Assembly: GCA_009809945.1 (NCBI GenBank)
Contig: WTPW01002743.1
Span: 1 to 64,000, forward strand
DNA: 64,000 nt
DNA from: Gigaspora margarita
Lineage: Eukaryota; Glomeromycota; Glomeromycetes; Diversisporales; Gigasporaceae
Direction: 5' to 3'
The position numbers and the translations under genes are program-made. A model generated the notes under the pieces. That model was not told the DNA's origin, did not search any database, and saw only the letters and a list, made by a program, of their open reading frames with translations. Position 1 is the stretch's first letter; each line of letters starts with the position of its first letter. Shown one piece after another: positions 1 through 10,670 of the stretch.

Positions 1-1
1 C

Positions 2-199
2 TACAGAGAAGAGTATAATTTCTTACAGACTAAGGAATTATACCTGCCTCTTGGACACCGCTATAAATCACTAAAGGATCCCTGTAGCCGTGTCGTTATT
101 ATAGTAAGGAGAACAAAAAGGCCTCCCTACTGTAACATTAGCATTGAAAAGCTGCCTACTCAAAAGAAAAGAATTAGACTTTTTAAAGAGTGTATATAG
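2..199 (+). CDS. C-terminal end of an unidentified protein
   Basis: An open frame runs from the left window edge for 65 codons to TAG at 197-199. The peptide is basic and non-repetitive (it contains LPLGHRYKSLKDP and ends LFKECI), unlike the low-complexity frames nearby. Its start lies outside the window. An AATAAA-like stretch and an AT-rich tail follow the stop, as expected for a 3' end. I do not recognise the family. A transposase end or a fungal gene end are both possible, and nothing here shows a function. Confidence 0.45.
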   Translation, partial: YREEYNFLQTKELYLPLGHRYKSLKDPCSRVVIIVRRTKRPPYCNISIEKLPTQKKRIRLFKECI

Positions 200-483
200 T
201 GCTAATAGTTCTGAAACTAATTGTATATAATAATTTGTAAATAAATTTAGTTTAATAAAGTGTGTNATTTGACGTCCCCAATAATTATTATTTGGGGTTT
301 ATAAAAAAAAAAAAAATAAAAAAATAAAAAAATAATATCCGAATATCCAACGAATATTCATTGAATTTATTTATTACATTTTATTTTACAGGACACTTTA
401 AGAACAAGTACCGCAGTGATAATCACAAATTATACCTCGATATTATCACATGTAAACAAATCAGGTGATATCACGTAATTTGA

Positions 484-655
484 TATTTACCCAGTATCGG
501 CATAAAAATTTTGCCCGCGTGATTATTGACCAATAATGATCATAATTTGTTGTAACATAACACGATCAGGAAAATTCTAAACAAACGACTCAAACGTCTC
601 TTTTGTCAAAAAAGTTTATTTCTCAAAGTTTGTATAAGAACCCACTTTTTTGAAC
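484..655 (-). repeat. Partial CCAGTATCGCC-family element
   Basis: A CCCAGTATCGGC terminus is followed by a reverse-oriented block (CGATCAGGAAAATTC, then CTCAAAGTTTG). The block matches sequence near 14174-14490 and 50260-50530. Only part of the element remains, without its second terminus. Confidence 0.4.
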
Positions 656-659
656 TAAG

Positions 660-1140
660 CGTAAAAAATTTTGCTGTAAAAAATAATGACAATTGTGGTG
701 CACATTATGTGAATTAGTTTTTGTATTGAAATTACTATCATGTTTGCTAGAAAAAAATTTGTTGCAAACTTACTGACTATTTTGGTGATACAAACGGTAT
801 ATGTTTAAGGTTTAGTTAGCTTGTATAGTCATAAATTCTATCAAAATTAATGTAAAAACTTTGTTATGAAACTTATGAGCTATTGTGGCACAGGTAGATG
901 CGTTGAGTTAGTTTGTATTGGAATTAACAGTCGTGATTTCTATCAAGGTTTACTGTAAAATTTATTTGCTATTACAGCATGTAATGGTTGACTGTGAAGT
1001 AGCAGAGGGCTATGCTCTTGCTCACTCCGTCAATACCTGTAGTTGAGTCGGTTTGTATTGAAATTGTGGTCGTGATTTCTGACATGATTCAGCACACAGG
1101 TTACTGCAATAATACAGTACTAGCATCACCCGGTGTAATA
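660..1140 (-). repeat. Tandem units of a dispersed ~110-bp repeat
   Basis: Diverged units share GAGTTAGTTTGTATTGGAAT, GTGATTTCTATCA, TTACTGTAAAA and a TTGCTATT block. The same unit recurs at about 4462-4570, 5050-5290 and 29520-30420 in this orientation, and at 20310-21430 reversed. No coding frame runs through it. Confidence 0.55.
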
Positions 1141-1724
1141 TTTGTATTAGTAAGATGTTGAGTCATTAAATGCTTTAAATTATAATAAAATATTTAAATA
1201 CACTAATTTAATCTGAAATTGCTTATAAATTTTATCATAAATAACTTTAGTATTGTAAAATGATTTTGGTTGTTTCTCATTTATGTTTTATTTATTGATA
1301 CACATTGAGTGAATAAATGTTTTATTTTATGAAAAGTTTGTCAACGAAGTGACAGGATGGTCATTATTGCGAAATCAGATAACTTTATTAATCACATGTA
1401 ATTTGTCGTTTTGACCTTTATAGGTTTTTTTGTGTAAGTTCCTTATTGTTGTGACTATGATAGACAAGGTTGTTTTCAGGGATATGTAGGGGCCTTCTGT
1501 TAGTTGAGAAGGTTATCTTTCCTTTCTCTATGGCTCGCCTTGTAATGAAGGCTGGCTCCATCGTCCCGCCCTACCCACTCTTCTCTCTTGGTGATTTATT
1601 AAGTATCTATATTAACTAACTAAGGACAGTACATGAGCTTATATTGGTGACAATACAGCATTGAAGTTTCGTCACTGGAGTTGTCATGTGATTTTGGTGC
1701 TATTTTTGTAGTCATGTAACCATT
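1141..1724. other. Gene-free stretch, no feature recognised
   Basis: Only short frames are present. A patch at about 1490-1590 is richer in G+C than its surroundings but does not keep an open frame. I see no inverted repeat or tandem repeat here. Confidence 0.4.
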
Positions 1725-2135
1725 TATCTTTCGCCGGTGGACTTCATCGTTGAACTTTTGTCATCGGACTTTTGTTTGTTGATTTTCTCATTGAACTTTC
1801 TCTGATGGGCTTTTGCTGATGTACTTTTGCCGAACTTTCATCAGTGAATTTGCCTTGGAAAATTGTTATTGGGAAACTTCCGTTGAAGGACTTTCATTGT
1901 GAATTTTCGTTGGAGTAATTCTGTTGGCGAACTTTCATTTGTGAATTTCGCAGATCTTTACTGGGGAATTTTCTTTGGTGGACTTCATTAGTAGTTTTTG
2001 CCATTGGACTTTACTGTTAGACTTCGATGTGGGACCTTCATTGTTAATCATTCACTGGTGGACTTTCTTTGGCAAATTTCTCTCTTGGACTTTCGCTGGT
2101 GGGCTTTCTTGTCACTGAATTTTTGTTGATAGCTT
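1725..2135 (+). repeat. Degenerate short-period minisatellite
   Basis: Diverged units of about 15-20 bp share GGACTTTCNTTGGTG and GAACTTTCATTGGTGAATTT-like cores. The unit length varies and the copies carry stops in all frames, so a non-coding minisatellite is the likeliest reading. Confidence 0.5.
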
Positions 2136-2149
2136 TTCATTATGTCTTT

Positions 2150-3390
2150 TTTTTAAAAACAATAAAAGGACCTCATTGAAATTTAGACTCTACAGCTACA
2201 GTAATAATGCAAGGGCTTCATATTGTATTTAGATACTGCGGCTGTGATAACAATCAAGGACCTCATGTTGTAATTAGGCGCTATGGCTGGCTACAGTGTA
2301 GTATAAGGCCCTCAAATTTTGATGATTGGACACCACGCTGCAATAGCAGTGCAAGAACCTCATGTTATGATTAGATTCCGCGACTATAATAGCAGTGCAA
2401 GGACCTCATATTGTGATTAGGCTTTACAGCTACAATAGTAGAGCAAGGACTCATATTGATGATTGGATTCCACGACTGTGATAGCAGTGCAAGTATTCAG
2501 ATTATGCTTAGGCTCTGCGCTGCGAAGCAGTGCAATAATTTCATTTTGTGATTAGGCTTCATAGTTAAATATTAATGCAACAGTCTCATATGATTTTTAG
2601 GCTCCATGACTGCGATAGCAGTGCAAGGACCTCGTGTTGTGATTAGGCCCCATGGTTGCGGTAGCAGTGCAAGGACCTCATATTTGATGGTTAGGCTCCA
2701 CAGCTATAGTAGTAGTGCAAGAATTTTATATTTGATATTTAAGCTCCACGGCTGTGATAGCAGTGCAAGGCCCCAAGAAGAGGTTATTACTAAAAAAACT
2801 CACATATTATTTTAAGCTCTGCGGCTGCAATAATAGCGCAAGGGCCTCTTATTGTGATTAGGCTCCACGGCACAGTAATAGTGCAAGGACCTCATATTAA
2901 GATTAGGCTCCGCAACTGCAATAGCAATGCAAGGACCTCATGTTGTGATTAGGCGATAGCAGTGCAAGGACCTACTATTTGGTGTTTAGGCTCCACGGCT
3001 ACGAGAGCAGTGCAAGTACCTTATGTTGTGGTTAGGCTCCTTGGCTGCGATAGCAGTGCACGGACCTCATATTTGATGTTTAAGCTCCATAGCTGCGAGA
3101 GTAGTGCAAGGACCTTATGTTGTGGTTAGGCTCCATGGTTACGATAGCAGTGCAAAGACCTCATATTGTGATTAGGTTCCGAAGCTACAATAGTAGTGCA
3201 AGGACCTCATATTTTCTGTTTAGGTTCCACGGCTGCGTTAGCAGTGCAAGGTCCTCATATTATGTTTTGGCGATAGCAGTGCAAGGAACTTATGTTGTGA
3301 TTAGGATCCGCGGCTGTGTTAGCTGTGCAAGGATCTCAATCTCAGTTTGTAGTTAGGCTCCATGGCATAGCAGCTCAAGGAACTATGGGT
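2150..3390 (+). repeat. ~50-bp minisatellite, about 24 copies
   Basis: The unit reads AGGCTCCACGGCTGCGATAG, then CAGTGCAAGGACCTCATATT, then GTGATT. Individual units range from about 35 to 55 bp through small deletions. The unit length is not a fixed multiple of three, and the short open frames across it (2606-2815 and 3117-3356) end at indels. They read as repeats of SSARTSY and are best explained as chance frames. Confidence 0.75.
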
Positions 3391-3604
3391 AAGCGACACA
3401 CAATAGTGGAATTGCTGTCATGACCAATAAAATAAGCACAACTGTGATGATGATCGACAATTTACAAATATTTGAAAATTCTACGTTGAATTTTCTGATT
3501 GGTCGATAGCGTGACGGACGGACGTTTGTGTTTTAATATAATAGACTAGTGTTAGGTGCCCGGGCGATGCCGCGGGCTAGAAAGTTTATTTTTTATTTGT
3601 GGTT

Positions 3605-4030
3605 AGATGAACCCGATCCTGGTTCAAATGAACCCGATCTTGGTGCAAATGAACCCAATCATGGTTCAAAGGAACCCGATCCTGGTTCAAATAAATGCGA
3701 TCCTGGTTCAAATGAACCCGATCCTGGTTCTTAAACCCGGTCTTGATTAAAATGAACCCGGTATTGGTTCAAATGAACCCGACTTAGGTTCATTTGAACC
3801 CGGTCTTAGTTCAAATGAATCCGATCTTGGTTCAACGAACCCGATCCGTACCCGGGATGGCGGAGTCTGAATTTTCGTGTAACCCGATCATTTTCATGGG
3901 AACACGAAAACCGTTCTGTTTTTTTGGTTGGAGTTTAAAAAATTTTTACCCGATCTTGGTCCTTGAACCCGATCCTGGTTCAAATGAACCCGATCTTGGT
4001 TCAAATGAATCTGACGCGAACCCGGTCCGT
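3605..4030 (+). repeat. 21-bp tandem repeat able to read (EPDPGSN)n
   Basis: Units of GAACCCGATCCTGGTTCAAAT repeat with few changes from 3608 to about 3840 and again at 3945-4030. The period is exactly seven codons, so the frame from ATG 3549 reads EPDPGSN, EPDLGAN, EPNHGSK, EPDPGSN, NKCDPGS before TAA at 3732-3734. A second frame starts at 3794. A short secreted or low-complexity repeat protein cannot be excluded, but there is no signal peptide and the frame is broken, so it is called a repeat. Confidence 0.7.
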
Positions 4031-4147
4031 CGGAGTTTGAANTTTTTATAAGCACCCATTTTCGTGGGAACACGAAACCCGATCTCTATTCTTGGTCGGA
4101 GTCTGAAAAAATTTCAAGGGTCAGGGCCCGAGTAAGAATTTTTTCAA

Positions 4148-4230
4148 GGGTGGGTGGGTGGGGGAGGTGGAGGGTAAGATAAGATTTTTAAAGAATTTTT
4201 TAAGGGTGGGTGGGTGGGGGAGGTGGAGGG
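4148..4230 (+). repeat. Duplicated G-rich block with G-quadruplex motifs
   Basis: Two copies of a block of about 56 bp each contain GGGTGGGTGGGTGGGGG followed by AGGTGGAGGG (4148-4174 and 4204-4230). Each has four G-runs separated by single T, which is the canonical form for a stable intrastrand quadruplex. In an otherwise AT-rich window the composition stands out. Confidence 0.7.
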
Positions 4231-4290
4231 CGAGAATCTTAAAAGAATCTTAAAGAATCTTTTAAATACTTAAAGAAACTTTTTACTCAC

Positions 4291-4461
4291 AATATACTAA
4301 AACACAATTGTCCGTCAATATTTTTTATTATGTCAAGCTTTTTTTATTAATAATTTTAAATAGAGGTCCCTGCTTCGCAAGGGACCTCTATTAAAAATCA
4401 TTAATAAAAAAAAGCATGTCATAATAGAATTTAGTGACGGACAATCGCGTTTTAGTTTATT
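4291..4461. mobile_element. Foldback MITE with a GC hairpin at its centre
   Basis: The left end AATATACTAAAACACAATTG is mirrored by CGCGTTTTAGTTTATT at 4446-4461, and the arms pair almost throughout. The centre (4362-4389) is GAGGTCCC, a short loop, then GGGACCTC. There is no ORF. It looks like a 171-bp non-autonomous foldback element, and its superfamily is not clear. Confidence 0.6.
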
Positions 4462-5300
4462 GATGTAGTGGTCAGTTTGCATTGGAATTAACGGTCATGA
4501 TTTCTATTGTTAAAAATTTTGTTACACAACTTAGTTGCAACTTATAACATAATTTACTGTCTTGATACGTAAGTATCAAGCAGCTTTTGTCTTGAATCAT
4601 CTATTATACATGAGTATGAGGTAATTTTGGCTATTAATATGTATACGTATGTGATTAGCATTGTTAGTTAGTAAACCAAGAATATTGGACAGTGTGACCT
4701 GCCAGGACTACAGTCATTGGTCAAGCCTAGTTGCTAAACGCATAATGGAACAAATGCAAAAAAAAAGGTAAGTGAAACTATTGCATAGGTTCCCGATAGG
4801 CATAAGCAGAAAACCAGTACAGTCAACCCTTTCAGAATCGGTATGCATGGTGGACAGGCTGTTTTGAGAGGTATCGGATTTGAAAACATTATAAGCTATT
4901 AGATTTATATAATGGGAACGGACTTTGTAGATTAATTTTTTATTAGATTTGGCAGGTTATCAGTCTTGACAGGGTCAGTTTTGAGAGGGTCAACTATATA
5001 CGTTTTTCATAGTTATGCACCATACTGAATTTGAGAAACAATATAAATAACTTGCTATTGTAGTATGTAGATAAATTAGTAGATTTTGGAATCAACTGTC
5101 TTAATTCCTATCATAGTTTGCCATAAAAAATTTGTTACAAAACTTGTTAGTAGTTCATATTCGAATTAAGAGTTGTGGTTTCTATTACAATTTAATGTAA
5201 AAAAATTTTGTTACATAACTTACTGACTGTTGTAATGGTTTACTGTAAATTATTATTGCCAATCAGCTATGTTATTGCTATATGATGAAAAAACATATGG
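4462..5300. repeat. Dispersed ~110-bp repeat pieces and a possible TA-flanked MITE
   Basis: Pieces of the 660-1140 unit occur at about 4462-4570 and 5050-5290. Between them, 4818-4998 begins TACAGTCAACCCTTTC and ends AGGGTCAACTATA. This resembles terminal repeats of Tc1/mariner-type MITEs with TA targets, but the inner arms pair poorly. No coding frame is visible. Confidence 0.35.
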
Positions 5301-5797
5301 GAATAGGTTTGCTATCCAGGCAAGCTCTTGCATTACATACTCAAAATTTAATATCTATGGATAAAAATTTTTGAGAACACAATTAATTTTTTTTAAAATT
5401 TTTATATTTTGTATATTAAAATATGCTCTTTCTAAAAAAAAAATATTAATAAACAAATTATTTTAAAAATGTATACTTGTATATATCATAAAGTTTGTTG
5501 TAGTGGCCTCAAATTTATTGCAGTATACAAAATTGTTAATTTTGATTGGTTAGATCATATGATCATTATATGATTTTTGTGAAAAAAAATCAATATCCAA
5601 TCTTTAACTACATGTTTCTCAGCCAATATTAATAGTTTTACTACTGTTAGAATTACAAATACCTATTCTACAACTTTTATAATAAATTTTAAAATAACTT
5701 AATAAAAATTTCTTTAATTTTAAAAAGAAAAATTTTTGAAGCTGTTGAGTAACTCTTTCTGATAATCCCTTGTACAAAAATTTCAAGAAACTGTTCT

Positions 5798-6187
5798 ATG
5801 AAAAACTGTATAGTTAGTATATCTAAATACAACAAAACTTCACCAAGCTGCTATCAGGTACAAAGTCCATTTACTGGATGTTCTGTACCTGAAATAGAGA
5901 TGAAAAAGATTTGTAGGCTTTTAAGTGAGGCACCTTGGCGGGCTTTGGTACTATCGAGCAAAGATGTAGTAGAGAACTCTGGAGCTTTGTCAAGTTCTAT
6001 GAATATGAAAGTGGAAGCAGAACTTGGTCAGGTATACTATTCTATATGGCATAACTCTTACAAACTTCTTTTGATTTTGGTACTCTTTATGGACTTTTTA
6101 AAATTTCAAAAAAGTGGGCATTTTAGCTTACCTCCTCCAAAAGATCAGCAGTGTTTACTTCTTCCAAATTGGAATTACGCCTACTAA
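5798..6187 (+). CDS. Doubtful hypothetical protein, 129 codons
   Basis: The longest ATG-initiated frame in the left 12 kb. The first 80 residues have ordinary amino-acid variety (for example CRLLSEAPWRALVLSSKDVVE) and look more protein-like than other short frames here. The tail from about residue 85 is hydrophobic and lower in quality. A GGTATACT at 6029-6036 could be a 5' splice site, so the real exon may end there. I recognise no domain. It could be a remnant exon or chance. Confidence 0.25.
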   Translation: MKNCIVSISKYNKTSPSCYQVQSPFTGCSVPEIEMKKICRLLSEAPWRALVLSSKDVVENSGALSSSMNMKVEAELGQVYYSIWHNSYKLLLILVLFMDFLKFQKSGHFSLPPPKDQQCLLLPNWNYAY

Positions 6188-6189
6188 AT

Positions 6190-6930
6190 CAGAACCAAGT
6201 CATGAGTGAAATTGGGTACTTTGAGATAAACAATGAATAACACATGGGATGTTTTAGAGTTAAACCCGAAATGAAATTTCTTCTAGCACTTTCTTTTAGA
6301 TATAGTTTTTTGTCTTTTTTTTATATAGTACACACAATACTTAGGCAAGGCGATTCCTTGCACAGTATTATATAATTTTTATTATTAGGCATAGACGTAA
6401 ATTGTGCTAGCATAGCTATTTACTTTTTGCTTTCTCCTTCTTTCTTTTCTTTTTTATGATATAGTTTGGTCTTTTATTTAGGTAGTATAGTTATTCTCTC
6501 CCTTTTTTTTTACTTCCTTTTACTTTTGTTATTTGTTTTTTTTTCTAGTAGAATCCTGCTATTCAAGAAGTTAGGAAAAGAGGGCTAAAAAGTAGGTGGT
6601 TATGATAGGAGCAAACTTCAAAGGATCTTTTAGGACAACTAGATGGGTTACACTTTAATCTTGAGAGTCAATCTAGAGTAGACCAACATATGATGTACTT
6701 TTGCTATGAAATATGTCTAAATAAAGTTGTGGCATGACTGCTAAATTAAAAAAAAAATTTTTGCCAACAAGATTATATAAAAATTGATCTACATATACTC
6801 TACCTTAATAAAATTTTAAATAATTGTAAAAAATATATAAAATAACTTTTTAGCATTTGGCTACTAAACAATTTAAAGGATATATGATATATTTAATTTA
6901 TATCCAATTGTACTCATCAACTATATATAC
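6190..6930. other. Gene-free stretch, no feature recognised
   Basis: T-rich stretches at 6300-6545 and ordinary AT-rich sequence. No sizeable frame, tandem repeat or inverted repeat is evident. Confidence 0.4.
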
Positions 6931-6931
6931 A

Positions 6932-7452
6932 TGTAGAGTTCATATTGAGCTAGGTTAACCTGAACCTGACCTGCAAATTTACAAGTCCTGAACCTGACCT
7001 GCAAATTTACAAGTTTGGGCCCAAATTTTTAGGCCCATAATCAATTTGTACAATACTAAGTTAGTTCAAAAGTAATGGGCTAGGTTTAGACCTGATTTAG
7101 CCTCTTGTAAACTATAGTAAATTTTAAAATTTGGCTCAAATTTTAAAACTTATTACTGTACAGCGCTGACTATAGTACCCCTATATCAAAGTTCTCTCCT
7201 TAAAAAAATTATATGGTAAAATATAAAATACCCGGGTATATCATATGTAAAAAAATTTTTCATATAAAAAATCGCTTAGTATAGTACCTGGGTACTAACT
7301 TGGAATTTGCCCATGGAATGTAACGTACCTGGAGTACTATAGTCCGTGCTGTACGGTATAAAGTTGGACAAGTTTGGGCTAAGCTTACAAAATAATCAGG
7401 CCTGGTAAAATCTGGCCAACCCAACCTAACCCAGCCCAAGATGAACTCTACA
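6932..7452. mobile_element. Inverted-repeat element (TGTAGAGTTCAT termini)
   Basis: TGTAGAGTTCATATTGAGCT at the left is mirrored by the rightmost bases of 7430-7452, which read CCAAGATGAACTCTACA. A 28-29-bp direct duplication (CCTGAACCTGACCTGCAAAT and following) lies at 6958-7015. A second element (7154-7358) sits inside. No ORF; TATATA flanks both sides, so the duplicated target cannot be defined. Confidence 0.55.
7154..7358. mobile_element. Nested MITE with TAC[TC]GTAC termini
   Basis: The left end TACTGTACAGCGCTGACTAT pairs with the right end (7334-7358), whose reverse complement is TACCGTACAGCACGGACTAT. The inner bases also pair (AGTACCCC with GGAGTACT). The ends resemble those of 12179-12631, so the two probably belong to one group. 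It is 205 bp and non-coding. Confidence 0.6.
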
Positions 7453-7465
7453 TATATATTTGCTT

Positions 7466-8245
7466 GGTTCTAATTATTTTCCTAACACAAACTTTCCTGA
7501 CAATTCATTTGCCTGATAAACCTTTTTCTGATATATCATTTTCCCGACAATGTGTATTTTCCGACAGTATTCTTTTCCTGACATTTGAGTTTTCTGATAT
7601 ATCACTTTTCTGACTATATCCATTTCCCAACAATATTCTTTTTCTGACAGTATTCTTTTCTCAACAGTATTCTTTTCCTGACAGTATTCTTTACTGAAAA
7701 TATTCATTTCCTGACAGTACACTTTCCCGATATTACCCTTTCCCAACAGTACCCTACCCTTTCCTGACAGTACTTTCCTGAAAGTATCCTTTCTCAACAA
7801 TGAATGTCAAAACTAGTGGTTGTACCCTAGCCCACATTAGGTTAGGGTTAGGGTTAGTTCTGGTTAATTTTTGTCAGGATTTTATTTTTCAAGAAGTGGT
7901 TGTCAGGAAAATGATAGAGAGCCCTATGTTATTAATCTATTCGGGTCTATTATTAATTGATTTATAGTAGTCAAATATATAGCCAAATAACATCCAAATT
8001 GAAAGCATATAATAAAATATGAAACATCAATATACTATAAATAAAATAAAATTATGTAAATTTGTTTAATCATACTAAACTGCATAATTTTTATATATCT
8101 GGGGAAAGGATACTGTTGGTAAAAGATACTGTCAGGAAAAGATACTGTCAGGAAAAGATACAGTTGGGAAAATAATACTGTCAGGAAAGAATACTGTTAG
8201 AAAAAGAATACTGTCGAGAAAAGAATACTGTCAGGAAAATAATAG
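7466..8245. mobile_element. MULE-like non-autonomous element with repeat-built arms, copy 1
   Basis: The left arm (7466-7800) is a tandem series of TTTCCTGACAGTATTC-like units. The right arm (about 8100-8245) has the same unit inverted (GATACTGTCAGGAAAA). The middle carries GGTTAGGGTTAGGGTTAG at 7840-7857. A second copy, in the same orientation and with the same internal sequence, lies at 61837-62757, where the ends and a 9-bp target duplication are visible. The 108-codon minus frame at 7474-7800 is only the translated repeat. The right end here looks truncated. Confidence 0.6.
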
Positions 8246-8249
8246 TATA

Positions 8250-9770
8250 CTCAACTTCTTTGCTTACTAATATACCACTACTATTTATATTACTCTACTT
8301 TACTGGCATTACTAGAGAAAGATTAAATTTCTAAAGTTGGACATAGTAAAAATCTCATGACCATTAGGACTAATAGTTAATTTTTAAAAAAATTTTATAG
8401 CTATATCACTTCTATTTTTATCTTTATTAGCTATATTGCTTTTCTAAATCTTAAAAAAAATACAGTTTTATAGTTTTTAGCTTAAATTTTTTAAGTTAGA
8501 GAATTAGAATTTTTAGTTAAGATGCAAATTTGAGTAATGATACCAGATACTTGATAAAACTATTTTCATATTAACAAAATAGGTTGGTTTATAGTTTGGT
8601 ATAATAAAACTTTGATATTAATGAAACTACATACAATTAATAAAATTACAAATAATTGATGAATCTTTTGAAATTAATTTAACCAATAAAATATTAAATT
8701 GCATTTTTTAGCAAGCTCCTCTATAAATATTTGAATATTTTGAATCTTAAATTTTTATCAAAATTTCTATTATTGCTTATAAAGTTTCATCAGTCTCTTC
8801 TTAATCAGACCACTCAGATATCTCCAAAATTATTGGCAATTTCAGATGAAGATATTAAAAAAATATATATATATATAGATATAATGATAAACAAAGCATA
8901 GCAAAAGTTTGTTTTGATTAGCTAAAATTAGAGTAATTTAATTGGCAATAAACTTTTTTTATGCAGTCAATTGTAATTTTTAAAGTACCTTTATAAGTAA
9001 AAATTGTCATGTTATATAAAAATTTTTGTAATACAAAATAAAAAACCAATTTGAGTTATTGACATTTACTTTTGAATTTCTTTTTTAAATGGAATGCAGT
9101 AGGAAGTAGTAGTTTCAAAAACTAGATAAGAAAATGGTTTGAAAAGTTGGAAGGTGCTTTAGTGATCTAAACAATTAGTAAGCAAAAGTTGCAAAATTTT
9201 GTTTCAACTAGTTCTACTTGTTTTCTAGAAGTAAAAAGCACTACATATTTGGAACTAATATTTCAAACTCTATTTTTTTATTATTTTAAGGTTATAAGTA
9301 GTTTATAAATACAATGTTTTATAGTAGTAGTATTTAGAAATATTTATATATTATTATTCAGCAGAATGTGTTGTGAAACTTAAAGTAGTTGTTGTATAAT
9401 AAATAATGTACTGATTATGAAATGAATAATAATGTTATATATTTTAAAATATAAATTAGTTATTATAAATATATTGTAAAACACAATACATGTTTTTAAA
9501 AAGTATTTGACTAATCTTTTGAAAGTTTGTAAGTAATTAAAATTCACTCAGTATAGCTAATACCTGATCTGAAGAATGATTTACATTTTTTAGAGGTATT
9601 TTAACAGCTAATCAAATGAACTTCTTCTATGCTGATGAACAAAAAATTAAGTTCACATGGACTAATTAATTTCTATTAACTAGTTTTCAATAACATCTAA
9701 AGAATAAATCACTTTTTTTAAAATTTTCTTATATCGTTATATATTTTTATGTTTCATCATGTATGTCATG
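8250..9770. other. Gene-free AT-rich stretch
   Basis: No frame over 60 codons and no clear repeat structure beyond a short AT dinucleotide run near 8861-8877. Confidence 0.45.
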
Positions 9771-9775
9771 AGTAG

Positions 9776-10150
9776 AGATGGATTTCATGCATGCACATAA
9801 TGTTTAATTGAGTGCATTAATGTGCATTCATGCGCATGTTTTAGAATCATGCACATTTTATCACATCAAAATTTTATATGGTAAAATTAAAGTATATATT
9901 TTAGGCCAAAGAGCGTGTTGTTGTGCAGAATTAAGGAATATGGATGCAAAAGTCTTAAAAATTCTGAAAAGAAATGAATGAACATAAAATAAGAGCAATA
10001 TCAAAGTAAAAATTGAGCATATATCTGATATTTCTGAAGGAAAAATATAAAATCCAAAATTATATTATACAATATCATATGTATTTGTATAATATGCACA
10101 TTAATGTGCATTCATGTTCATGTTATTATAAAATGTGCATTTTTTCTATC
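9776..10150. mobile_element. Inverted-repeat element rich in TGCACATTAATGTGCA
   Basis: The left side (TAGAGATGGATTTCATGCAT, then GTGCATTAATGTGCATTCAT) is mirrored by 10090-10156 (ATGCACATTAATGTGCATTC, and TTTTTTCTATCACTA). The ends resemble the TAG[AT]GATG ends of hAT elements, but I see no 8-bp target duplication. A related fragment with TGCGCATGAATGCGCA lies near 59990. Confidence 0.4.
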
Positions 10151-10159
10151 ACTAGACAT

Positions 10160-10670
10160 AAGTTTCATTATTCATTATTTGTCAAATTGAAGTTGCCTGT
10201 TGAAATAGTTTTGTCCTTCATTTAGATGAAACTATTTCATTATTTGTCAGGCATTATTAATTTGAGAACGTATTAGTCTTCTTTTTAATATGAAATTGTT
10301 AAATAAAAATCTTGTAGTTACCTTAGTTTAGGCAGTTTCATGTTATTATGTAATAGTTATTAAGATAATTGTAAAAGAAAAAAGATTTTATTTAAAATTT
10401 TAGCAAATTATTATAAAGATTTTTTCATTTAATCACAACTTTTCAATTAATGGCATATTCCACTATAAAAGCAGCTTGAAAACCTTTTGGCTATGATAAA
10501 TTATTAAATTTATTTTTTCTTATTTTTGTTTGTTTTGTGTATAGTGATAAATCATCATTAGCTAAAGTAAGTACTTAAGAAATTTGCATTAATTTAAGTT
10601 GATCAACATTTTCAAGAATTAAACCATATTAATATAGACTCATGCCTTCATTATATATATCTACAAGAAT
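10160..10670. other. Gene-free AT-rich stretch
   Basis: No supported gene or repeat. The short frame at 10013-10225 overlaps the element on its left and is not protein-like. Confidence 0.35.

Noticed and set aside
2606..3356. Two SSARTSY-repeat frames
   Set aside because: The repeat unit length varies and is not a multiple of three; frames end at indels.
7474..7800. 108-codon minus-strand frame
   Set aside because: It is the translation of tandem CCTGACAGTATTC units in a transposon arm.
7838..7857. Telomere or contig-end signature from TTAGGG repeats
   Set aside because: Only two to three units each, internal, and inside mobile elements; not a chromosome end.
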